From assembly GCF_901000735.1 (NCBI RefSeq), contig NC_081544.1:17303980-17367979 (forward strand): DNA of 64,000 nucleotides. Direction: 5' to 3'. Positions 55,901 to 64,000 of this stretch are shown here, piece after piece (within the stretch, counting starts at the first letter, position 1; each line of letters starts with the position of its first letter). Under the pieces are notes generated by a model that searched no databases, was not told the origin of the DNA, and worked only from the letters and a program-made list of their open reading frames with translations. The position numbers and the translations under genes were made by a program. The stretch comes from Corylus avellana. Taxonomy: Eukaryota; Streptophyta; Magnoliopsida; Fagales; Betulaceae.

Positions 55901-57440
55901 TATCTACGACTCAAATTCATAGTTCATAAAAGCCCACTTGCTCAACTTCAACACTCAACAGTATAAAATTTAGTAAGTCACGAAAATCTCGTCGTCGGAG
56001 ATACAGGATCATCATATTTATTTATTTATTTTATGAAAAAGGATCCAGAAAAAAAGCCAAAAGTAAAAGAATCGGAATAATATTTAAAGACCAAAAACCA
56101 AACAGGAAGTTAAGTTGAGCTCATAATCTAAAATATTCAAACAAAAAGGAAGACTAGAGACTCACGTTAATTCCTTTTCCCACCACAAATCTAAAAGAAT
56201 AGCTCGTGTCTTGAAAGAGATGTAGGAGTAAATCGAAGTCGTACAATTTTTCTTGCTTGTTTGGTCGAAAAATATGACGTGCACCATTAGGGCACAACAA
56301 ATTATTAATGGCTCATCTCATATGTTACAAAATTGACACGTAATTGGAAATGGAGCCAAAAATAGGATTGAGGTTTAGGAAAGAAGTGGGAGTAGTTAGT
56401 GCGTGATTGAAAGGAAATTTGAATTGTGTGGCATTCACATAATCGCCCGTTGTTGTAAGTTAAAATATAAAGTTGGACATTGATGTTTCATTGTGTGTCA
56501 CTGTTCTATGCCGCGGATAAACCACCCGCCACTAATTTCATTCCCTACCCTTTCCTCCAACACCCAGATTTTCTTAAAATTATATTCACACCATTTCCCT
56601 TTGGTTTTTCAATCATCTATTTATTTATTTATTTTATTATTATTATTTTTTTTTCAATTTTCATCACTTTTGCAATCAACTCTCAAAAGTTTAAAAACTT
56701 TTAATTTAATTAAAAAAATGTTAGATATTCTCCTGATCTTATTATGTATATATTATATTCTAAAAACCAGGTTAGAAGAATAAGGGCCATTTTTTTTTTT
56801 TCCTAAATAATATCCACTTAGGATTAGAAGAATAGGAGGACAACACGAGAAAAACACATATCATTCTCCTTTAATTAATGTATCTAACTTTAAAAAATTT
56901 GTAATATCACCAATTCTGGAAGATTTTTTTATGTTAAATCCTAACGAAATCCTTGAAAATTCTAAAAATGCATTTTTTTAATAGAAAAATAATTGATTTT
57001 TGTAATTTTATAAATTTTGTAAGGGTATAAAAATCAAAATTTCTCTCTTTTTTGTCTCATTTAACTTCGAACCCTAACGCAAATAGTAACTTTGCAAACA
57101 TTTTAAAGTTAGACATATTAAATTGAGATTTTTACAACTTTAGAAATATACTTACAAAACAATCAAAAAAAATTTAAAGATATTAAGTGAGGTTTTTTTT
57201 TCTTTCAAAAAAAAAAAAAAAAAAAACCAAAAACAAACATATCCTACGAAGAAAAAAAAAAAAAAAAAATTACAGAGAAGAGAGAGCGAGAGTCAAAGTA
57301 AACTTAAAAGTCTAATTTACCAATTCTCTGCTTTCATGAAACGACTTATCATCCAAATATATATATATAATTAAATCACAATAATGCCAAGTCCTCACAT
57401 CCTTGAATCACAACCTCCCCGATCCAGCTCTCACCAACAC
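55901..57440. other. AT-rich intergenic DNA upstream of the MACPF gene
   Basis: Contains A-rich tracts (57208-57225, 57249-57270) and no recognisable gene or RNA. Frames at 56480-56783 are Phe/Ile-rich low-complexity translations of T-rich DNA. Confidence 0.5.
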
Positions 57441-57459
57441 CAACATTGGCACATTGCCG

Positions 57460-57503
57460 CCTAATTTATACATATACACGCGCGAGCAGAGAAGGACACA
57501 CAG
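57460..57503 (+). promoter_or_regulatory. Candidate core promoter/leader of the MACPF gene
   Basis: ATTTATACATATACACG at about 57463-57479 is a TATA-like stretch only about 30 bp upstream of the start codon, implying either a very short leader or an upstream start not visible here. Confidence 0.35.
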
Positions 57504-60500
57504 ATGGGTGAAGGAGGAGGAATAGTGGAGAAGGCTCTTAGCAGCCTCGGCAGAGGTTTCGATTTGACGTCAGATTTCCGCCTCAACTACTGCAAAGGCA
57601 AACGGCGATTGGTGTTGCTCAACGAACAACACACAAGAGAATTGCATGTTCCCGGCTTCGGAGCCTTCAAAGATGTCTCCGTCGATATCAAATGCGACAA
57701 AGGCGACCGAACAAGATATCAATCAGACATCCTCAACTTCAACCAGGTACCTTTTTTATGTCGTTATTGCGGTTGTTGTGCTCGAATTTATGACTCACGC
57801 CGGAATATTGGTTGTTCAGATGTCGGAGTTTTTCAACCAAAAGTCGTCGGTGCTGGGGAAAATCCCGTCGGGGTTTTTCAATTCGGTGTTTGGTTTCCAG
57901 AGCGGCGCGTGGGCGACCGATGCGGCCAACACTAAATTCTTGGGTCTCGACGGTTACTTTATCAGTCTATTCAACGTTCGTATTGATCGGTTCGCGCTTG
58001 TTCTCTCCGACGAAGTCCGGGAGGCGGCGCCGACGTCATGGGATCCCTTTGGAATTGCAAGGTAATTTGATTACTCATGATTTCTTTGGCTGCTTTCAAA
58101 TTCGTTGACTTTTTATTAACAATAATAATGAGACAAGAGCTAGGAATTTGGACTAGAATATTTTCAAATAAATGTATGATGGTGATGATGGTGAAACATT
58201 CTAGAAAATACTTATCTCCTGGAATTTTCTCATTGCATTATTTTCAGAGATGTTTACAAGATTTGGTTTAGGTTATATTTTTCAAACCAAATTCTGTGTT
58301 TATTTTATTTTTTATTATTGAGTTATCTGGAAGGCTCCTCTTATTATTCTGTTTCTTTATCAATGAGGGAGGCAAAAGAATGAGGAAAAACAATCCCTTA
58401 TGACGACGCCCACGTCAATATCTGAAATGACACCTCTGAACCTAACATACAAACCGTTTCGCCGGTTCGGTGTAGTATTCAATGCATATCAGAAAACGGG
58501 ACCCACTTGTCTTGTTTGACCAACTATGCTTCTTCTTTTCTTTAATTGAATAAGGAGAACATGTTAGGGGACCAATAATGCTAATTAAAATTAGTCCGGT
58601 TAGTTTAACAAAAAGCACAAAACAAAAAAGTCAATGGGTGTGTGATTAGCGCGCAATTTTTTTTTTAATAGAAATAAGAATGGATTAATATAATATAAAT
58701 GCGAAATGGGTTTTGAATTTTTTAAAGAGAAAAGTGAAAGAAAATTATTTGGTAATAATAAAAAAAAATATATATATATATATATATAGAGATGAAAAAT
58801 GAAAGAAAGAGACGACTTTGTGAGAATGACTTTGTCAGCCATTAAGAATTACCTGTTTTGGGGGGCTATATTATGTTTATTGGTACGATGCCCTAAGATA
58901 GCGGTAGAACATTTGAATGTAACCATATGATGATTGAATAGATAAATTATTAATGTTTTAAAAACAATAGTTGATGGTAATTTATGTTTGGCAGATTCAT
59001 AGAGAAATATGGGACGCACATAATTGTGGGGTTGAGCATTGGGGGCCAAGATATATTGCTTGTTAAGCAAGACAAGTCTTCTGAGTTGGGGCCATCTGAG
59101 CTCAAAAAACACTTGGATGAGCTTGGAGATCAGCTTTTTACAGGGACTTGCAATTTCTCCCCACACTACTCCAAATCCAAAGAGAAGGTTCTTTTGTTTT
59201 TTTTTTTTGTTTTTTTTGTTCTTCTTATCAGCTTCGTCTCAAACATCATTAATTTTACCAAAATGGTATTAATTTACTCTTTTAACTTCAATGAATTGCA
59301 GCCACCGCAGGCTTTCAATGTCTTCGATCCACAACCTGTTGCCCACAATAGCTTCTCATCTGTCAATGCAAAAGATGTAGGCTTCATAATTTTACCAAAA
59401 TTAGCATAATTATATGAATTAAAATTAATGAAGAAGATGCATATTGCAGGGAATCAGTGTAATATGTTTCAAGACGGGAGGAGATCCATCTGTGAATAGC
59501 CACTGCGAGTGGCTTCAAACGGTTCCATTAATGCCGGACGCAATTCACTATAGATTCATCCCCATCACGTCTCTACTTAGAGGTGTCCCTGGCGAAGGTC
59601 TTTTATCGCATGCCATCAACCTCTATCTTCGATGTAAGTTTTTTTTTTTTTTTTTTTTTCTTTGATAAGTGATAGTTTATTGATAAAGAACATATATATA
59701 GAACCATATGTGGTGGATGCAGTTTTTTGTACCGCTTGACCGGTGATACGTTACCTGCAAAATAGTAAATGCGTCAAAGGATCGAATAAGCTTATAAGAA
59801 ACACTAGCATGTAACAAACATTAGCTTTCATATGGCTTCATGAATTAGGATTCTCTCCAGTTCATTTGAACTAGGGGTGTCAAAATAAATAGGGAAAAAC
59901 TTCACTAAGGACCCCAAAACTTTCACCCGTTTTAAAATACCTCCCTCGAACTTCAAAATCTCTCAATTTAGTCTTTTGAACTTTTAATTGCTCTCAATTT
60001 GGACAATTCCGTTAATTTTAGCCATTAAAAATTCAAAAAAAGACCAAAATATCTCTGATTTTTGTTTTTTTTTTTAAAAAAAAAAATAAAAAAACGTTTT
60101 AGAAGTTGGAATTTTATACAAAAGTCTGGGGTATAAACGTCATGTGACGTTTAAAATCTGACGGATGGGTCCAAATTGAAAGCAATTGAAAGTTTAGGGG
60201 ACTAAATTGAGAGATTTTGAAGTTCAGGGGGGTATTTCAAAACGGGTGGAAGTTTAAAGGTCCTTAGTGAAGTTTCCCCAAAAAATAGAGTACCAACCGG
60301 TAACTGAGAAACTCATTTTGAAACCGGTTGGAAGTTCCGGTTTTTAGCACCCGGATAACCGGGTAACCAGGTAACCAGGTGTATATATATATATTTTAAT
60401 TTTTAATTTTTTTAGGGCATTTTTAAACATTGAATTTTTATAGCATTTGTAAACATTGGATTTTAAGGCCATTTTTAAACAATGAAATTTTGTGACATTT

Positions 60501-62282
60501 TTAAACATTGGATTTTTATTTTTTTAGGCCCAAAAAGCCAAAAACAATGATTTTTTAAGGATTTTTTTTTTTAACAATCACAACAAAGCCCAAGTTATTG
60601 GGACAAAAATGCTAATAGTGTTCTTTAAAAAAAGGCAAAAAATTGTTAAATTAAGCACAAAAATTAGACCCAATACCTCAAATAAGCTCAAAAATTAGGC
60701 TCAATACCTAAAATAAGTCAAAATGATTTTTTATTTTAAAAAAAAAAAACTGGATAGCCGGGTACCAACCAGAACCGGCCGGTTATTGTATAATCGGGTA
60801 ACTAGTTCCGATTCTGGTTTTCCAAAATCAAAAAACCGGGTACTCCGGTTCCGGTTCCCGGTTTTGGTTAATAATCGGGAACTGGGACCGGGTTGACACT
60901 CTTAATTAGAACTGGATAATATCCTGTTAGTTATATTAAAGTATTTTTGTCCTCACAAAAAGTGAAAAAAATAAAAATACTTATCTAATATAATTAATTA
61001 AATATTATCTAGTTTAAATGAACTGTAGAGCATCATGTTCTTCCTGGCTTCATGCACTTGTATTTTTCATTAATTTTCTAGTTGGTGTATAGAATTAATT
61101 TTGGTTTAAATTAATTTGGGTGCAGATAAGCCTCCTATTGCAGATTTGCAGTACTTTCTAGGCTTCCAATCGCACAAGATATGGGCTCCCATTCACAATG
61201 ACCTGTCACTGGGTCCAGCCACAAATCGGGCTACTCCATCATCCGCCCTCCAATTCAACTTGATGGGTCCTAAGCTTTTTGTAAACCCTACTCAGGTACG
61301 TACACCTTTCTTCCATCACCTCCAATATTTTCCCATTTCTTTTCATCTTTTCTGCCGCAAAATCTAATTCCCATGCTGTGAATCAGCAGGTCACAGTAGG
61401 GAAGAGGCCGGTTACTGGTATGCGTTTGTACCTTGAGGGCATGAAATGCAACAGGTAAATGTAAATGTAAGCAAACCTTAACGGGAGGGATTGAGTTTTT
61501 TTTTTTTTTTTTCTTCAAATTTAGAAAGTAGTTGTAGAAGATGACAATTCAAAGAGGTTAAGTGAAGTATTTGGTTTTTGGTTTTTTTTCTTTTTTTTTT
61601 GCTTTTGTTTTTGTGGCTTTATATTGACTAAAAATGACGATATCTTAGGTTAGCTATACATCTGCAACATCTATCAAACACTCCAGCAATGCTGGATAAG
61701 AAGATAGATGAATCGTCATTATGGCGTGGATCAGAAGATGTTGGCAACGATCAATACTTCGAAGCAATCCACAAAAAGTTCTCCCATATATGCACAGCGC
61801 CGGTTGAAGACGACCCTCGATGGAGCTCTAGCACTAAAGACGAAAGCTTCATTGTGACAGGAGCTCAGCTTCATGTGAAAAAACATGACTCAAAGAGTGT
61901 CCTCCATCTCAAGCTCTTGTTCTCCAAGGTGTCGGATTCTTTCATTGTTCAATCAACTTGGGCAGAAGGCTCCTCTGGGTTCTCCCAAAAGTCTGGCATT
62001 TTCTCTGCTATAAGTATGTCAATTTCTGGAAACCAAGTGAAAAAGAAGGATGCAGCTGTCGTGGTGGATTCCGGTGTGTTTCCGACGGGACCTCCGGTGC
62101 CGGTTCAAACACAAAAGCTTCTAAAATTTGTAGATATGTCACAGTTTTGTAAAGGGCCACAAGATAGTCCTGGACATTGGTTAGTCACTGGAGCAAGGCT
62201 GCAATGGGAGAAGGGGAAGATATGTTTACATGTCAAGTTCTCCTTGCTAAACATTGTTCATGATGATACAAGAGAAGTATGA
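57504..62282 (+). CDS. MACPF domain-containing protein, At1g14780-like
   Basis: Eight exons join in frame to 601 aa: 57504-57746, 57820-58061, 58995-59187, 59302-59376, 59450-59633, 61126-61295, 61390-61454, 61649-62282, all GT-AG. The product starts MGEGGGIVEKALSSLGRGFD and carries the MACPF signature YGTHIIVGLSIGG at residues 167-179, then FIPITSLLRGVPG, LQFNLMGPKLFV, TGMRLYLEG and a C-terminus with DSGVFPTGPPVP and SPGHWLVTGARL. These match the plant CAD1/NSL1/At1g14780 family, closest by recall to At1g14780 (about 627 aa). No signal peptide is evident. Relatives CAD1 and NSL1 restrain salicylic-acid-linked cell death; the role of this branch is less clear, and pore formation is unproven. 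The N-terminus and length support an intact gene. Intron 5 (1492 bp) is swollen by nested MITEs. Confidence 0.94.
58062..58994 (+). other. MACPF gene intron 2 (933 bp)
   Basis: GTAATTTGAT donor and TTTGGCAG acceptor. It holds an (AT)n tract near 58768-58790. No transposon terminus or RNA gene was recognised. Confidence 0.8.
59872..60904. mobile_element. hAT-like MITE with CCGGTTCCGG repeats, itself interrupted
   Basis: Ends TAGGGGTGTCAA (59872) and TTGACACTCTTA (60904). 8-bp duplications ATTTGAAC (59864-59871) and ATTAGAAC (60905-60912), one mismatch, support a hAT origin. Subterminal CCGGTTCCGG/ACCGGGTA repeats lie at 60295-60380 and 60750-60880, and TTTTTAAACATTG is repeated in the centre. 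Confidence 0.8.
59891..60284. mobile_element. Innermost foldback MITE in MACPF intron 5
   Basis: Long inverted arms: left GGGAAAAACTTCACTAAGGACC, right complement from GGTCCTTAGTGAAGTTTCCCC, continuing inward for about 110 bp (TCTCAATTTAGTC, GCTCTCAATTTGGAC). Flanks AAATAAATA and CAAAAAATA are similar but not identical. It lies about 20 bp inside the left end of the hAT-like MITE. Confidence 0.75.
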
Positions 62283-62456
62283 AAATATAGATAAAAATTT
62301 TCTGCAGGACCCTAATCACATTGATTCGGATTCAGATCCTACTGGACAAGGGTGCTATACATTTTTGGACCATCTCCAAAGCCGTTATGGGTAGCCGAAC
62401 CACCTGTTGACCAAAAGGGAGTGGTTCACCTAGCGGCTAATATGGGCTAGTCGAAC
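62283..62456 (+). other. MACPF 3' UTR remnant and flank
   Basis: Only 174 bp separate the stop codon from the copia LTR. AGCCGAACCACCTGTTGACC and GTGGTTCACCTAGC resemble the GGTGGC/GCCACC-type MULE cores elsewhere, so little of this may be native 3' UTR. Confidence 0.4.
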
Positions 62457-62755
62457 TGTTAAAGCATCAGATAATTAAGATAATCAAACTCGTATTTACA
62501 TGATCCTATGCAAATACATCCTAAACAAATATATAAAGATAAGAACAGTAGTGGTTAATTATCATAGGAATTGTTTATCTTCTAATTGAAGTGTAATCTC
62601 GTCTAGTAGAAGAGTAGTTATTTTTCGTCAACTGTATTTAATCTTAGTAGTTCAATTTGGAACAAACACCTTGTAAATCTTTATAAATAGAAATGCAAAT
62701 CACAGAACGTGGTAAAGAGAAAAGAACTATTCTGAATACTGTTGTTGTTCTTTAT
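62457..62755 (+). repeat. Second copia element, 5' LTR (about 299 bp)
   Basis: From TGTTAAAGCATCAG to about TTCTTTATA. The TATA-like TTTATAAATAGAAATGC at about 62677 and the adjoining degenerate primer site TGGGATAAGAGCCTC (compare TGGTATCAGAGCC) support the call. The right boundary is approximate. Confidence 0.65.
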
Positions 62756-62789
62756 ATGGGATAAGAGCCTCGTATAGACTAACATCTTC

Positions 62790-63265
62790 ATGGCTGATTC
62801 TGAATCTGAATCCTCTGTCAATTTCGTCCCTACCAACCCCAACAACACTACCTCCAATCAACCTTCCATTGTGTTCTCAGTTCCCCAACATGAATCAATC
62901 CTTGCAGATCCGTCTATCCATTGGAAATCACATGTCTTAGAAGACGCAGATTCTTGCTTACCTTTGAGGCCAAGATGCTTACCGCTTCATTAGAGGGGAA
63001 AATCCTTCTCCTCCATCAACTATTCTTAACCCATCTTAGTATTCCTATCTCTACCCTTACTAAGCCCTTTGTGACTCATGTTGTTGGGTGTTCTACATCT
63101 CATGCTCTTTCGGATACTCTGGAGACAATGTTTACCTCCCAGTCCTGAGCTCGTGTGATGCAAGTTCACTATCAACATGCCAGGCTGAAGAAAGGAAATT
63201 CCTTAATCACTGACTATTTCCAAAAGATGAAGACTCTCAGCGATACTCTTGCTACCAGTGGGCAG
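62790..63265 (+). pseudogene. Second copia element, gag fragment truncated by gypsy-A LTR
   Basis: ATG at 62790 gives MADSESESSVNFVPTNPNNT, a copia gag start shortly after the primer site. A frameshift near 62930 moves reading to RRRRFLLTFEAKMLTASLEG; past a TGA at 63146-63148 it continues as ARVMQVHYQHARLKKGNSLI and FQKMKTLSDTLATSGQ, the conserved region of plant copia gag (Retrotran_gag type). It ends at 63265, where the gypsy-A LTR begins, so the rest of the element lies beyond the window or is lost. Confidence 0.75.
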
Positions 63266-64000
63266 TGATAAGTGCTAAAATATTCATATTTTCAGTCCTT
63301 AACTTGCATGTTTTAATCCTTTGGTTTTAGTTAATTAGGCCATTTTAATTCCTTTTTGTGTTTTTCATACTTTTGCAGGCATTTTAAAGAAAATGAAGTA
63401 AATCTAGATGATTTGGGCTCAAAAAGAGAAGATGGAGAAAATTGGAGCTCCCTGACACTGCGATCAATTGCTGGATACCTGCGATCGAGCGTAGTACCCG
63501 AGAGGACACAGCACAAAGCAGGCCAGGAGCGATCCAGCGCATGTCAGAAAAAGGATCAATCGCAGACCTGGGATCGAGCGCACACGGGTTGCGATCGATC
63601 GCACCCGTGTGCAGGAGACACATCAAGTGGCGGCTAAAGTGTCACTCTTTCTATATTAGGGTTTTCCAATTCCCAATTGTAATAGGTCTCAAAACCTTAC
63701 GAAATCCCTAGGTTTACTACTTTGCCAAGGACTTCTAAAACTTATAAATAGACCCTTAAGCCTCTAGAATAAATATACTTTGTAAGGAGAAGAATAGGAG
63801 CTCTCTAAGTTCAAGTCTTGGGTTTATTCTTTTCACTTCTTTTATTTTATTTTATGAAGATGTTTAACATCAATTTTATGTGTAGCTAATTTAATTAGTA
63901 GGGCTTGATGGAAGCCCTAGTTATGTTTTGTTAATATTTCAATATTTGCGTCTTTGTGATGATCTTGTTGTGCTATTTAACTTGATTAATGCCTACTTGC
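63266..64000 (+). repeat. Gypsy-A LTR, third copy, inverted, cut by window edge
   Basis: Starts TGATAAGTGCTAAAATATTC and is the reverse complement of 1-740 and 6348-7095, with several differences. The TG end abuts the copia gag at GGCAG (63261-63265), the candidate target duplication. It contains GATCGATCGC-type motifs at 63478-63605 in the orientation opposite to the other two copies. A 5' LTR of a plus-strand element, or a solo LTR, are both possible. Confidence 0.85.

Larger units (their letters stand above)
59849..61033. mobile_element. GGTATTTTTGTC-family MITE in MACPF intron 5, split by a hAT-like MITE
   Basis: Left piece GGATTCTCTCCAGTTCATTTG at 59849-59871 and right piece from 60905 (AGAACTGGATAATATCCTGTT ... 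TATTATCTAGTTTAAATGAA) rejoin into one copy of the small MITE seen uninterrupted at 44343-44480. Confidence 0.75.

Noticed and set aside
1..64000. tRNA, rRNA or snRNA genes
   Set aside because: Only primer-binding fragments complementary to tRNA 3' ends were found; no cloverleaf or RNA polymerase III internal boxes were recognised by eye. A tRNAscan or Infernal run would settle this.

Overview
This is nuclear DNA from a flowering plant, almost certainly a eudicot. It has two intron-containing genes with plant-specific protein families, GT-AG introns, and AT-rich intergenic DNA filled with LTR retrotransposons, CACTA, Mutator-like (MULE), hAT-like and Tourist-like elements. The species cannot be read from the window. 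Four N runs (48377-48476, 50519-50538, 51203-51302, 51742-51761) show it is a draft assembly.

Layout. 1-7095: non-autonomous Ty3/gypsy (Athila/Tat-like) element on the minus strand, here gypsy-A; it has LTRs, a tRNA-Asp-type primer site, gag remnants and one extra ORF, but no pol. A third copy of its LTR closes the window, inverted, at 63266-64000. 7097-15420: two ~450-500 bp direct repeats bracket a second, truncated gypsy element (gypsy-B). Gypsy-B is interrupted by a short LTR element with tRNA-Met-type primer site (8923-11960) and by a MULE with a perfect 9-bp target duplication (12966-13909). About 15900-32192: a nest in which a CACTA element (16964-26184, decayed transposase) sits in the 5' LTR of a Ty1/copia element (16871-31936), itself inside an older CACTA-like repeat. 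32205-35114: a hAT-like repeat, a small MITE and a second MULE.

Genes. 36538-40144 (+) is a class II trehalose-6-phosphate synthase/phosphatase-like gene of the TPS5/TPS6 type: three coding exons, 856 aa, with a probable 5' UTR intron and several upstream ORFs. 57504-62282 (+) is a MACPF-domain gene related to Arabidopsis At1g14780: eight exons, 601 aa. The first belongs to sugar signalling and the second to a family tied to cell-death and immunity control. Nothing suggests that they work together.

Between and around them. 41331-44560 is a broken MULE-like repeat holding a probable solo LTR. 46397-54452 is a head-to-tail tandem duplication of about 1.7 kb of unique sequence. Each copy later received different transposons, and the other copy preserves the empty sites, so insertion order and target duplications can be read directly. 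Intron 5 of the MACPF gene holds three nested MITEs. A short copia LTR begins 174 bp after the MACPF stop codon and is itself interrupted by the inverted gypsy-A LTR.

No tRNA, rRNA, CRISPR array or prokaryotic feature was seen. Novelty here lies mainly in transposon architecture: nested insertions, palindrome-rich LTRs and a foldback minisatellite. I did not find an undescribed protein system.
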